Part shown: positions 42,917-52,762 of the stretch, piece after piece
How the letters are laid out: each line of letters begins with the position of its first letter
Position numbering within the stretch: the first letter of the stretch is position 1
NCBI RefSeq assembly: GCF_000311845.1
Contig: NZ_HE978574.1
Location: forward strand, 1,339,346-1,403,345
Direction of reading: 5' to 3'
DNA: 64,000 nucleotides
Source of the DNA: Enorma massiliensis phI
GTDB lineage: Bacteria > Actinomycetota > Coriobacteriia > Coriobacteriales > Coriobacteriaceae
The notes under the pieces: generated by a model
What the model was told of the DNA's origin: nothing
Seen by the model: only the letters and a program-made list of their open reading frames with translations
The model's database searches: none
Position numbers and translations under genes: made by a program

Positions 42917-45346
42917 GTGAAGAAGAGCGAAGCGACCCCGAAGACGTCTGCCTCCGGCACTGCAACTTCGGCTGGTCAGGAACCGTGCCTCATCATCACC
43001 GAAAACGATAGGTATATGTTTGCCGCCGGCACCTGGCAGCGCAGCTGGGAGAAGCTCGGCGCCCACCCCGATGTCCAAGAGGGTGTGAGCGGCTGGCATT
43101 TCGCCGTCTGGGCACCCGACGTGAAATCCGTCCATGTAGTAGGCGACTTCAACGATTGGAACCCCACGGCGAACCCGCTCTCCCCGCTTGACTCGAGCGG
43201 CATCTGGCAGGGCTTCGTGGGCGGACTCGCAGAAGGTGACCTCTACAAGTTCGTGATCGAGACGAACGACGGGCGCATGCTCTACAAAGCCGACCCGTAT
43301 GGCTTCTACGCCGAAGATGTCCCGGGCACCGCGTCGCGCCTCATGGACCTCAAGGGTTACCAGTGGGGCGACGACGCCTGGCTCGAAGAGCGCCGCGCAC
43401 ACAACCACATGGAGCGCCCGCTTAACATTTACGAGGTTCATCTGGGCAGCTGGAAACGCCATGGCAACGAGCCCCAGGGCGAGCCGGACGAGAACGGCAA
43501 CTATCCCGGCCCCGGCGATCCCTTCCCCGCCCAGCGCGGCACCTACTACTCTTATGACGACCTCTCGGTCGAGCTCGTCGACTACGTGCGCGATATGGGC
43601 TATACCCATATCGAGGTCATGCCCGTCATGGAACACCCCTTCGATGGCTCCTGGGGCTACCAGCCCACGGGCTACTACGCGGCGACCGCGCGCTTCGGCA
43701 CGCCCAAGCAGTTCATGCATTTCGTCGATGCCTGCCATGAAGCCGGCATCGGGGTGATCCTCGACTGGGTACCCGGCGGCTTCTGCGCCAACGACGAGGG
43801 CCTCGCCACCTTCAACGGCAAGATGCTCTTCGAGCGCGAGATTCACCCGAACTGGGGAACGCATAAGTTCGATTTTGGACGCGGCGAGGTGCGCAGCTTC
43901 CTGGTCTCCAACGCCCTATTCTGGCTCGAGAACTTCCATGCCGACGGCATCCGCATGGACGGCGTCTCGAGCATGCTCTATCTCAACTTCGGCGTGGACG
44001 ATCCCGGCCAAAAGAAGTTCAACAAGTACGGCACCGAGGAAGACCTTGACGCATCGGCATTCATTCGCCAGGTCAATGCTGCCGTGGGCCGCGAATTCCC
44101 CGATGTCATGATGATCGCCGAGGAGTCGACCGCCTGGCCGCTCGTGACCTATCCGCCCGAGGAGGGTGGCCTGGGCTTCCACTACAAGTGGGACATGGGC
44201 TGGATGAACGACACCCTGCACTATATGCAGACCGATTTCCCCTGGCGCCCGGGCAACCATCGCATGCTCACCTTCTCGATGATGTACGCGTTCAACGAGA
44301 ACTTCATCTTGCCGCTCTCGCACGACGAGGTTGTCAATGGCAAGTGCTCGCTCATCGGGCGCATGCCGGGCGACTGGTGGCGCCAGTTCGCAGGACTCCG
44401 CGCCCTCGCGTTCTACCAGGCCACGCACCCCGGCGCGCAGCTCTCGTTCATGGGCGACGAGATTGCCGAGTTCATCGAATGGCGCTACTACGAGTCCATC
44501 GAATGGTTCCTCACTGAACAGTTCGCCACGCACGCGCGGCACCAGCAGTTCATCAAGGCGCTTAACCACCTTTATAAAGACGAGCCTGCGTTCTGGGAGC
44601 GCTCCTACACCGACGACGGCTTCTCGTGGATCGACGCCGATAACTCCCAGCAATCCATCATCACCTTCGTGCGCCGCGGCGAAGATCCGGCGAACGACCT
44701 CGTCGTGGTGATCAACTTCGATCCGGCCTCCTACGAGCAGTTCCACCTTGGCGTGCCGAGCGAGGGCGAGTGGAAGGTCATCTTCAACTCCGACGACCCC
44801 GAGTACGGCGGAAGCGGCTACACCGACAACGAATCCTATATGAGCGTCCCGTACCCGTGGAACGGCCGCGAAAACTCGCTCACCATCGCGCTTCCCGGGC
44901 TTTCCGGCCTCGTGCTCAAGCGCGTGGGGCCAAGCACCTTCGTGCCGCCCGCGCCGAAGCGCCGCTTGACCGCCTACACCGAGGCGCCGATCACCGACCC
45001 GAGCGCCGCGCCCACCAAGAAGCCGGCACCCAAGCGCTCGGCAGCAGCCGCGAAGACCACGACCTCAAAGGCCTCCACGGCCAAGAGGACCACGTCGAAA
45101 TCGGCTACCAAGACTTCAGCCACCAAGGCTTCAGCCGCGAAATCTTCGGCGGCGAAGACCACGACCACGAAGACCGCTACAAAGACGACTAAATCGGCTT
45201 CCACCAAGAAGACGACCACGGCGAAGACCACGGCCTCGTCTGCCAAGAAGAAGACGGCTACCGCCGCTTCGACAAGCAAGGCGGGAACAAAGACTGCTGC
45301 TAAGGCCACCGCTAAGAAGACCTCTACCCCAGACTCCGAGAAGTAG
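42917..45346 (+). CDS. glgB: glycogen branching enzyme with basic Lys-Ala-Thr tail
   Basis: Makes alpha-1,6 branches in glycogen. About 809 aa. N-terminal CBM48 domain (GWHFAVWAPDVKSVHVVGDFNDWN), then the GH13 barrel (HIEVMPVMEHPFDGSWGYQPTGYYAATARFG, nucleophile Asp in ADGIRMDGV, acid Glu in MMIAEEST, LSHDEVVNGKCSL) and C-terminal beta domain. From about 45007 it carries an extra tail of about 112 residues made almost only of Lys, Ala, Thr and Ser (TKKPAPKRSAAAAKTTT-like), resembling histone H1 C-termini; not part of normal GlgB. GTG 42917 follows TGGAAG; TTG 42905 was rejected. First gene of the glycogen block. Confidence 0.94.
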   Translation: MKKSEATPKTSASGTATSAGQEPCLIITENDRYMFAAGTWQRSWEKLGAHPDVQEGVSGWHFAVWAPDVKSVHVVGDFNDWNPTANPLSPLDSSGIWQGFVGGLAEGDLYKFVIETNDGRMLYKADPYGFYAEDVPGTASRLMDLKGYQWGDDAWLEERRAHNHMERPLNIYEVHLGSWKRHGNEPQGEPDENGNYPGPGDPFPAQRGTYYSYDDLSVELVDYVRDMGYTHIEVMPVMEHPFDGSWGYQPTGYYAATARFGTPKQFMHFVDACHEAGIGVILDWVPGGFCANDEGLATFNGKMLFEREIHPNWGTHKFDFGRGEVRSFLVSNALFWLENFHADGIRMDGVSSMLYLNFGVDDPGQKKFNKYGTEEDLDASAFIRQVNAAVGREFPDVMMIAEESTAWPLVTYPPEEGGLGFHYKWDMGWMNDTLHYMQTDFPWRPGNHRMLTFSMMYAFNENFILPLSHDEVVNGKCSLIGRMPGDWWRQFAGLRALAFYQATHPGAQLSFMGDEIAEFIEWRYYESIEWFLTEQFATHARHQQFIKALNHLYKDEPAFWERSYTDDGFSWIDADNSQQSIITFVRRGEDPANDLVVVINFDPASYEQFHLGVPSEGEWKVIFNSDDPEYGGSGYTDNESYMSVPYPWNGRENSLTIALPGLSGLVLKRVGPSTFVPPAPKRRLTAYTEAPITDPSAAPTKKPAPKRSAAAAKTTTSKASTAKRTTSKSATKTSATKASAAKSSAAKTTTTKTATKTTKSASTKKTTTAKTTASSAKKKTATAASTSKAGTKTAAKATAKKTSTPDSEK

Positions 45347-45414
45347 GAGGCAGGGGATCCCAAAGGGGACATATCTGACCGCGTACCGCACGGTACAGCA
45401 TTGGAAAGGAACGT

Positions 45415-47841
45415 ATGAATACCGTTTTCGAAAGCAAAGAGGAGTTTATCGAGCTCTACGAGTCGTCGGTAATGTCGCTCTCGGGCAAACCGTTCGAGGA
45501 TACGAGCGACATCGATCGCTTCAACGCGCTCGTAAAGCTCATCGCCTCCAAATCGCGCGCCATCCAGACCGAGACCGAGGAGCGCGTGAAGGAAACCGGT
45601 CAAAAGCGCGTCTACTATTTCTCAATCGAGTTCCTGATCGGTCGTCTGCTCGATAACTACCTGCTAAACCTTGGCATCCGTGACCTTGTGAAGGACGGCC
45701 TGGCCGAGCTTGGGTGCGACCTCAACGCGCTCGAGGAGTACGAGCCCGATCCGGCGCTCGGCAATGGCGGCTTGGGCCGCCTCGCCGCCTGCTTCCTCGA
45801 CTCCATGGCGCACGAGGGCATCGCGGGCTACGGCAACGGCATGCGTTATCGCTACGGCCTCTTCAAGCAGGAGATCGTGAACGGCGCCCAGCACGAGACC
45901 ACCGACGAATGGCTCTCCCACGGCTACCCCTGGGAGGTGCGCCGCCCGGACAAGGCCGTCCGCATCGGCTTCGGCGGCCATGTCGAGCAGTATGAGCGCG
46001 ACGGGCGCATGTGCTTCCGCACCGTGGATACCGAGGACGTGCTCGCCGTACCCTACGACATCCCCGTGGTGGGCTATGGCGCCGAGACCGTCAACAAGCT
46101 GCGCGTCTGGAGCGCGGAGCCCGTCGAGGAGGTCTTCGACCTCGAAGCCTTCAACCGCGGCGACTACGCGGCAGCGGACCGTCATCGCGCCGAAGCCGAG
46201 GCCATCAGCGCCATCCTCTACCCCAACGATGCGGGTGAGCACGGACGGCTCCTGCGCCTTAAGCAGGAATACCTCTTCGTGTCGGCGGGCCTCTCGAGCG
46301 TGCTCGACACCTTCCGCAGCGAGCACGGCTCCGACTGGAAGCTCCTGCCCCAATACGTCGCGATCCACACCAACGATACCCACCCGGCCATGTGCGGCCC
46401 TGAGCTCATGCGCGTCCTCATCGACGAGGAGGGCCTCGAGTGGGACGAGGCGTGGGATATCACCACGAAAACCATCTCCTACACCAACCACACGATCCTG
46501 CCCGAGGCGCTCGAGAAGTGGCCCATCGACACCTTCTCCAAGCTGCTCCCGCGCCTCTACATGATCATCGAGGAGATCAGCCGCCGCTGGCGCGACGACT
46601 TCGACCGCTCCGCGTCCGACTGGCAGGATCGCCTGCGCCAGACCGCCGTGCTCTGGGACGGCCAGGTGCGCATGGCGTGCCTCTCGGTGATCTGCAGCCA
46701 CTCGGTGAACGGCGTGGCCAAAATCCATACCGACATCCTGAAGCGCGACACTCTGAAAGACTTCTACGCGCTCACCCCCGAGAAGTTCAACAACAAGACG
46801 AACGGCATCGCGCACCGTCGCTTCCTCGCCGAAGCGAACCCGGCCTATGCCAAGCTCATCACCGAGGCCATCGGCACGGGCTGGCTCGATAACGCCGACG
46901 AGCTCGCCAAGCTCGTCGAATTCGAGAACGACCCCGCCTTCCTGGAGCAGGTGGGCCGCGCCAAGCATGACAACAAGGTGCGCCTGGCCAACTACGTCAA
47001 GCGCGAATGCGACCTCGACATCGACCCCAACACCATCTTCGACGTGCAGGTCAAGCGCTTCCATGCCTACAAGCGCCAGCTCCTGAACATCTTCAAGGTG
47101 ATGGACATCTACAACCGCCGCCTCGCCGACCCCAACTTCCGCGTGGCGCCCACCACCTTCATCTTCTCGGGCAAGGCCGCCTCGAGCTACGCCTTCGCCA
47201 AGGAGACGATCCGCCTCATCAACTCCGTGGCCGACGTCATCAACAACGACAGCCGCGTGAACGGCGTGATGAAGGTCTGCTTCATCCCCAACTTCCGCGT
47301 CTCCAACGCCCAGCTCATCTATCCCTCCGCCGAGATCTCCGAGCAGATCTCGACCGCCGGCATGGAGGCCTCGGGCACCTCGAACATGAAGCTCATGATG
47401 AACGGTGCCATCACACTCGGCACCATGGACGGCGCGAACATCGAGATCGTGAACCTCGCCGGCCGCGAGAACGAGAAGATCTTCGGCCTCACCGCGCCCG
47501 AGGTGGACGAGCTCCGCGCGAGCGGCATGCATTTCGCTTGGGATATGTACAACGGCGATCCCGACCGCTTGGGCCGCATCATCGACGAGCTCACCGACGA
47601 CACCTTCGCCGGCCTCTCGGGCAGCTTCGAGAGCATTCGCCACGAGATCATGCTCAACAACGACGCCGACTTCGTGATGAAGGACTTCCATTCCTACGTC
47701 GAGGCATGGGAAGAGCTCACCGCGAGCTACAGCGACCATGCAGCATGGAACAAGATGGCTCTGCACAACACCGCGTCCTCGGGCTGGTTCTCGAGCGACC
47801 GCACGATCCGCGAGTACCGCGACGAGATCTGGGGAGCGTGA
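45415..47841 (+). CDS. glgP: glycogen/alpha-glucan phosphorylase
   Basis: Releases glucose-1-phosphate from alpha-1,4 glucan ends. 808 aa, normal length. Marks: YYFSIEFLIGRLLDNYLLNLG, DPALGNGGLGRLAACFLDSMA, IHTNDTHPAM, VFDVQVKRFHAYKRQLLN-like region, and the PLP-binding lysine in EASGTSNMKLMMNGAI with TMDGANIEI. ATG 45415 after GGAAAGGAACGT, 68 bases downstream of glgB. Degradative partner of the synthetic genes on either side. Confidence 0.97.
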   Translation: MNTVFESKEEFIELYESSVMSLSGKPFEDTSDIDRFNALVKLIASKSRAIQTETEERVKETGQKRVYYFSIEFLIGRLLDNYLLNLGIRDLVKDGLAELGCDLNALEEYEPDPALGNGGLGRLAACFLDSMAHEGIAGYGNGMRYRYGLFKQEIVNGAQHETTDEWLSHGYPWEVRRPDKAVRIGFGGHVEQYERDGRMCFRTVDTEDVLAVPYDIPVVGYGAETVNKLRVWSAEPVEEVFDLEAFNRGDYAAADRHRAEAEAISAILYPNDAGEHGRLLRLKQEYLFVSAGLSSVLDTFRSEHGSDWKLLPQYVAIHTNDTHPAMCGPELMRVLIDEEGLEWDEAWDITTKTISYTNHTILPEALEKWPIDTFSKLLPRLYMIIEEISRRWRDDFDRSASDWQDRLRQTAVLWDGQVRMACLSVICSHSVNGVAKIHTDILKRDTLKDFYALTPEKFNNKTNGIAHRRFLAEANPAYAKLITEAIGTGWLDNADELAKLVEFENDPAFLEQVGRAKHDNKVRLANYVKRECDLDIDPNTIFDVQVKRFHAYKRQLLNIFKVMDIYNRRLADPNFRVAPTTFIFSGKAASSYAFAKETIRLINSVADVINNDSRVNGVMKVCFIPNFRVSNAQLIYPSAEISEQISTAGMEASGTSNMKLMMNGAITLGTMDGANIEIVNLAGRENEKIFGLTAPEVDELRASGMHFAWDMYNGDPDRLGRIIDELTDDTFAGLSGSFESIRHEIMLNNDADFVMKDFHSYVEAWEELTASYSDHAAWNKMALHNTASSGWFSSDRTIREYRDEIWGA

Positions 47842-47931
47842 TGTCCGCGAACGTATAGGAGCCGACCGTGCCCTCCTCGCGGGCCTAAACGCGGGGCTGG
47901 AAAGGATTAGGACCATTTAGAAGGAGAACAG

Positions 47932-49077
47932 ATGAGCAAAAAAGAATGCATCGCCATGCTCCTCGCTGGAGGACAGGGATCGAGGCTCGGGGCGCTCACA
48001 TCGAAGATCGCGAAACCCGCGGTCTCATTCGGGGGGAAGTATCGCATCATCGACTTCACGCTGTCCAACTGCGCGAACTCCGGCATCGACACCGTCGGCG
48101 TGCTCACCCAGTATCGTCCCTATCAGCTTCATGCCTACCTCGGTTCCGGTGCTGCCTGGGACCTCGACGAGCTGGGCGCCGGCATATCCATCCTGCCCCC
48201 GTATGCCACGCAGGAAGGTGGCGCGTGGTACGCGGGCACTGCCGATGCCGTGACGCAGAACCTCGACTACATCAAGTCTCACGACCCTGAGTACGTGATG
48301 ATCCTTTCCGGCGATGCGCTCTATCGCATGGACTATCGCGCCATGCTCGATGCGCACATCGCCAACCAGGCCGACCTCACGATCGCGGTCATGCCCGTGC
48401 CCTGGGAGGAGGCCAGCCGCTTCGGCATCCTTACCGCCGACGAGGACGGCCGCATCACCAAGTTCACCGAGAAGCCTGAGAAGCCCGATTCGAATCTCGC
48501 GTCCATGGGCATCTACATCTTCACGGCGGACTACCTCATCAAGACCCTTGAGGACGACGCCGCGGACCCGCGCTCGAGCCACGACTTCGGCGGCGACATC
48601 ATCCCCGGCGCGCTGGCCGCGGGCAAGCGCCTGTTCGTCCACGAGTTCCATGGCTTCTGGCGCGACGTCGGCACCATCGCGAGCTACCACGAGACCTCGA
48701 TGGACCTTCTTGGCCAGAACCCCGCATTCGACCTCTTCGACAACACGACGCCGGTCATGTCGAACGATACGACGCGCCCGCCGCACTACATCGGGCCCGA
48801 CGGCCGCGTTGACGACTGCCTCATCTCTAACGGCTGCAAGGTCCTGGGCACCGCCCGCCACTCCATCATCTCCACCGACGCGGTCATTGAGGAGCGCGCC
48901 GTGGTCGAGGACTCCGTGCTTCTACCCGGTGCCGTCGTGAAGTGCGGTGCCCACGTGAGCCGCGCCATCCTGGGCGAGAACGCCGTGGTCGAAGAGGGCG
49001 TGAAGCTCGGATCCGTCGATACAACGAAGGACACCGCCGTCGTTGGAAACGACGTGGTGATCGGGAAGGGGGAATGA
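47932..49077 (+). CDS. glgC: glucose-1-phosphate adenylyltransferase
   Basis: Makes ADP-glucose, the committed step of glycogen synthesis. 381 aa. [27 protein letters not shown] (nucleotide site), [37 protein letters not shown], and [19 protein letters not shown]; a C-terminal beta-helix follows ([22 protein letters not shown]). ATG 47932 with GAAGGAGA upstream. Followed 4 bases later by glgD, as in Bacillota, where GlgC and GlgD form one enzyme. Confidence 0.96.
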   Translation: MSKKECIAMLLAGGQGSRLGALTSKIAKPAVSFGGKYRIIDFTLSNCANSGIDTVGVLTQYRPYQLHAYLGSGAAWDLDELGAGISILPPYATQEGGAWYAGTADAVTQNLDYIKSHDPEYVMILSGDALYRMDYRAMLDAHIANQADLTIAVMPVPWEEASRFGILTADEDGRITKFTEKPEKPDSNLASMGIYIFTADYLIKTLEDDAADPRSSHDFGGDIIPGALAAGKRLFVHEFHGFWRDVGTIASYHETSMDLLGQNPAFDLFDNTTPVMSNDTTRPPHYIGPDGRVDDCLISNGCKVLGTARHSIISTDAVIEERAVVEDSVLLPGAVVKCGAHVSRAILGENAVVEEGVKLGSVDTTKDTAVVGNDVVIGKGE

Positions 49078-49081
49078 TCCG

Positions 49082-50187
49082 ATGATCAACCATAAGGCCA
49101 TCGGCTACATCACTGCCAACTACGCGAGCGAGGCCACGAGCGTGCTGCTCGACTCGCGCCCCATCGCGTCCATCCCGTTCATCGGGCGTTACCGCCTGAT
49201 CGACTTCCCGCTCTCCAACATGGCGAACGCCGGCATCAAGACCGTCGGCCTCGTGATGCCCGGTAACTACCGCTCCATCATCGACCATGTGGGCCACGGC
49301 AAGGAGTGGATGCTCGACCGCAAGAAGGGCGGCCTCTTCCCTGTTCCCGGCTCCCCCTTCGGTGGAACCAAGCGCGGCCGTCGCTTCCTGCTGCGCGACA
49401 TCATCGCCAACAAGGAGCTCTTCACCCGCGCCCAGGAGCCGTATGTGGTCATGATGGGCTCGAACATCATCTTCAACCTCGAGCTCGACGAGACCATCGC
49501 CGCCCATGAGCGCTCTGGCGCGGGCATCACCATGGTCTACGTCAAGGCTGAGCGTAGCCAGACCGACTGCACCTCGCTCGTCATCGGCGACGCGGGCCGC
49601 GTGAGCCACGTGAAACTCGGCTGCGAGTACGGTGACAACAAGTTCCTCGACTGCTTCATCGTCAACCGCGACCTCCTGCTGCAGATCATCGACCGCTACG
49701 CCACGTCGGATTATCTCGATGTCTTCGAGGCCACCGAGCCCGACTTCTCTCTCATCGATGTGTGCAGCTACGAGTTCAAGGGCCTTGCGATGGGCATCTT
49801 CGACGAGAAGACCTATTACGAGCGCAGCATGGAGCTGTTGAACCCGTCGCGTCCGACCAACTCTTCCGTCGCGACCGTCCGATTCTTACCAAGGCCCACG
49901 ACGCGCCCCCGGCGAAGTACTCGACCGGCAGCAATGCCACGAACTCCCTCATCTCCGCCGGCTGCAAGATCATGGGCACCGTGCGCAACTCCATCCTCGC
50001 GCGCGGCGTCGTGGTGGAGAGCGGCGCCAGCGTCCAGGACAGCATCATCATGCAGTCCTGCACCATCAAGAGCGGTGCTCGCGTGGAGCGCGCCATCATC
50101 GACAAGAACAACACCGTGCCTTCGAACACCGTGGTGTGCGGCACGCCCGATGATATCCTCGTCGTTGGTAAAGGACAGATGAACTAA
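49082..50187 (+). pseudogene. glgD: GlgD subunit of glucose-1-phosphate adenylyltransferase, single-base frameshift
   Basis: Non-catalytic partner that raises GlgC activity in Bacillota-type pairs. The first 258 or so codons read well (YITANYASEATSVLLDSRPIASIPFIGRYRLIDFPLSNM, to YYERSMELLNPSRPT) and then turn into Arg/Pro/Ser-rich out-of-frame sequence. The correct C-terminus continues in another frame from about 49859 (QLFRRDRPILTKAHDAPP to VGKGQMN, stop at 50185-50187). Total is 368 codons plus two bases, so one base is missing near 49855-49862. With it the protein would be about 368 aa, normal. May be a sequencing error; no homopolymer is at the site. Confidence 0.9.
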
Positions 50188-50220
50188 CCGACGACCCCCG
50201 TGCATACGAGGTATCATTAG

Positions 50221-50252
50221 AACCGCCGCTCGGGCATCCCGGGCGGCGGTTT
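50221..50252 (+). terminator. hairpin between glgD and glgA
   Basis: AACCGCCGC-T-CGGG (50221-50234) pairs with CCCG-G-GCGGCGGTT (50238-50251) with one mismatch and a three-base loop, followed by T. Short T-run; may only lower read-through into glgA. Confidence 0.6.
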
Positions 50253-50313
50253 GCGAAACCCGGCACCGCGCCGGAACGCAGCAGCCCTTTTGGGCGAGAG
50301 TTGGGAGAATAGC

Positions 50314-52548
50314 ATGTCAGATAAAAAGATGCAGGTGGTGTTCGCCTCTGCGGAGGCGGCCCCGTTCGTCAAGACCGGTGGCCTGGGCGATGTCGCGGGA
50401 TCGCTGCCCCGCGCGCTCGTAGCCGCCGGCGCCGACGTGATCGTCATGGTGCCCAAATACGGCACCATCGCCTCCGAGTACACCGACCGCATGGAGCACG
50501 TCGCCGACTTCTACGTGAGCCTTGGCTGGCGGAACGAGTACTGCGGCCTGGAGCGCCTGGTCATCGACGGCGTCACGTACCTCTTCATCGATAACGAGCG
50601 CTACTTCAAGCGCGACTACCCCTATGGCTTCTTCGATGACGGCGAGCGCTTCGCCTTCTTCTCGAAGGCCGTGACCGAGAGTCTGCAGCACCTGCCCGAG
50701 GGCTTCCAGTGCGACGTGCTCCATTGCAACGACTGGCACACCGCCCTCGCACCGGTGTTCCTCCGCGAGTTCTACCAGGGCCTTCCGCTCTACGAGCGCG
50801 TGAAGACGGTCTTCTCGATTCATAACATCGCATTCCAGGGCCAGTACGCCGACACCATCTTGAACGATATCCTCGGCATGGCGCACATCCCCAACGCCGC
50901 GCGCCAGCTGCGCTGCGACGAGCGCTCGATCAACTACATGCAGGGCGCGCTCGATTACTCCGACGCCATCACCACGGTGAGCCCGAGCTATGCGTGGGAG
51001 ATCCAGACGCCTGAGTACGGCGAGGGCCTCGACGGGATCTTGCGCCGTCGCTCGAACGTGCTTTCCGGCATTCTGAACGGCATCGATACCGACGCCTGGA
51101 ACCCGGCGACCGACCCGATGATTCACGCCAACTACTCCGCGGCAGATATGTCGGGCAAGAAGGCCTGCAAGGCCGCCCTCCAGGAAGAGCTCGGCCTCGA
51201 GGTGCGCGACGACCGGCCGCTCATGGTCATGGTCACGCGCCTCACCCGCCAGAAGGGCATGGACCTCGTCACGTACGCGCTCGACCGCATCCTTTCCGGC
51301 GGCGTGCAGGTGGCCGTGCTCGGCACCGGCGATTACGAGGAGCCGATGCGCTACTTCGCCAATAAGTATCCGGGCACCTGCGCTGCGCGCATCACATTCG
51401 ACAACGCCCTCTCGCATCGCATGTATGCCGGCGCCGACATGTTCCTCATGCCGTCGCTCTTCGAGCCGTGCGGCCTCTCGCAGATGATCGCCATGCGCTA
51501 CGGCACCCTGCCCGTGGTGCGTGAGACGGGCGGTCTCCGCGACACCGTGGCCCCCTACAACCAGTTCACCGGCGAGGGCACGGGCTTCACGTTCGCTAAC
51601 TTCAACGGCGACGAGATGGGCGACGCGGTGTTCCGCGGGGCACGCCTGTACTGGGACGACCACGCAGCATGGGATCAGCTGGTGCAAAACGCCATGGCAG
51701 CCGATTTTAGCTGGGTCCGCTCTGCCGATGAGTACATGAACCTCTACCACAACCTGCACCCCGAGATCGACATCACGAAGCCCGAGCCCGTCGTTCAAGA
51801 GCCTGAGCCTGCTGAGCCCACGGCTGTTGAGGCCGAGCCCGCGGCACCGGCACCGGAGCCAGCGGTGACGGAGGCTGAGCCCGCACCGAAGACCGAGCAA
51901 GCTGCCGAGCCCGCCAAGAAGACGGCTGCGAAGAAGACCACCGCATCCAAGACCGCCGCGAAGAAACCGGTGGCGCGCAAGACGGCAGCAACGAAGTCGA
52001 CCGCTACGAAGGCTGCCGAAAAGCCTGCCGCGAAGGCAACGGCCACCAAGCCTGCAGCATCCAAGGCTGCAGCCACCAAGCCTGCAGCATCCAAGGCTGC
52101 AGCCACCAAGACGACGGCGGCCAAGGCCACGGCAACTAAGACGACGACCAAGGCAACGGCATCTAAGGCAACAGCCGCAAAGACCACGGCCAAGAAGCCG
52201 TCCACCGCATCGGCGACCAAGACTGCCACCAAGTCGACCACCACGAAGGCCGCTCCCGCCAAGGCCGCCGCAGCGAAGACGGCAGCGGATAAGCCTGCTA
52301 CCGCAGCCGCAACGGCCCCGAAGGCCGCCGCAGCGAAGACGGCACCAGCCAAGGCAAGCACCTCGAAGGCAGCCACCTCATCGGCAGCAAAGGCGACTGC
52401 AAAGCCCGCGACCCCCAAGGCGACGGCAGCAAAAGCAGCGGCCCCGAAGGCCGCCGCGCAGGATTCCTCCGCCGCGACGCCAGCTGATAAGCCGGCCCCC
52501 AAGGCAAAGAGCGTTTCCGCAGCTAAGCGCACGACGCGCAAACGCTAG
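50314..52548 (+). CDS. glgA: glycogen synthase with long basic Lys-Ala-Thr tail
   Basis: GT5 ADP-glucose:glycogen glucosyltransferase. The core, about 489 residues (to 51780), is complete: VKTGGLGDVAGSLPRAL, DVLHCNDWHTAL, KTVFSIHNIAFQG, VMVTRLTRQKGMDL, PSLFEPCGLSQMIAMRYGTLPVVRETGGL. It is followed by about 255 extra residues: first an acidic Pro/Glu/Ala hinge, then over 200 residues of Lys-Ala-Thr-Pro repeats (KTAAKKTTASKTAAKKP-like) ending TTRKR, like histone H1 or AlgP tails. Normal GlgA is about 480 aa. ATG 50314 after GGGAGAAT; the upstream frame to 50251 is rejected. GlgB has a similar shorter tail. Confidence 0.94.
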   Translation: MSDKKMQVVFASAEAAPFVKTGGLGDVAGSLPRALVAAGADVIVMVPKYGTIASEYTDRMEHVADFYVSLGWRNEYCGLERLVIDGVTYLFIDNERYFKRDYPYGFFDDGERFAFFSKAVTESLQHLPEGFQCDVLHCNDWHTALAPVFLREFYQGLPLYERVKTVFSIHNIAFQGQYADTILNDILGMAHIPNAARQLRCDERSINYMQGALDYSDAITTVSPSYAWEIQTPEYGEGLDGILRRRSNVLSGILNGIDTDAWNPATDPMIHANYSAADMSGKKACKAALQEELGLEVRDDRPLMVMVTRLTRQKGMDLVTYALDRILSGGVQVAVLGTGDYEEPMRYFANKYPGTCAARITFDNALSHRMYAGADMFLMPSLFEPCGLSQMIAMRYGTLPVVRETGGLRDTVAPYNQFTGEGTGFTFANFNGDEMGDAVFRGARLYWDDHAAWDQLVQNAMAADFSWVRSADEYMNLYHNLHPEIDITKPEPVVQEPEPAEPTAVEAEPAAPAPEPAVTEAEPAPKTEQAAEPAKKTAAKKTTASKTAAKKPVARKTAATKSTATKAAEKPAAKATATKPAASKAAATKPAASKAAATKTTAAKATATKTTTKATASKATAAKTTAKKPSTASATKTATKSTTTKAAPAKAAAAKTAADKPATAAATAPKAAAAKTAPAKASTSKAATSSAAKATAKPATPKATAAKAAAPKAAAQDSSAATPADKPAPKAKSVSAAKRTTRKR
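52051..52110 (+). repeat. exact 30-bp tandem duplication inside the glgA tail
   Basis: Bases 52051-52080 are repeated exactly at 52081-52110 (unit begins CCTGCAGCAT and ends GCAGCCACCAAG), encoding PAASKAAATK twice. A further 24-base exact repeat (AAGGCCGCCGCAGCGAAGAC...) occurs at 52261 and 52321. In-frame, so the tail can grow or shrink by slippage. Confidence 0.85.
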
Positions 52549-52572
52549 CGCGCTTCCACAGCCTCTACAGGG

Positions 52573-52608
52573 AAGGCGGGCAGGCACCAAGGTGCTTGCC
52601 CGCCTTTT
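52573..52608 (+). terminator. intrinsic terminator after glgA
   Basis: AAGGCGGGCA-GGCACC (52573-52588) pairs with GGTGC-TTGCCCGCCTT (52591-52606), then TTTTGC. Strong stem of about 14 bp and T-run; separates glgA from the GH13-GH77 gene. Confidence 0.88.
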
Positions 52609-52762
52609 GCTTGCATAGAAATCCAGATTGCCCAGTGAATGCAGCGAATATACTACCAGATGGCATGATAGCGCCTATAATTAAGAAGTTTGTCTGCTGC
52701 TTGGACCGCCATCTCCTCCCCAAGAGAACGGCGATACAAGAGCTCGTCATGATCGGACTTCT

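Noticed and set aside
42596-43864. N-terminal extension of the HAD phosphatase frame (668 codons in all)
   Set aside because: The extension is antisense to the CBM48/GH13 part of glgB; the HAD fold begins near 42595.
45664-47916. 750-codon frame antisense to glgP
   Set aside because: Low-complexity translation and a clearly real glycogen phosphorylase on the other strand.
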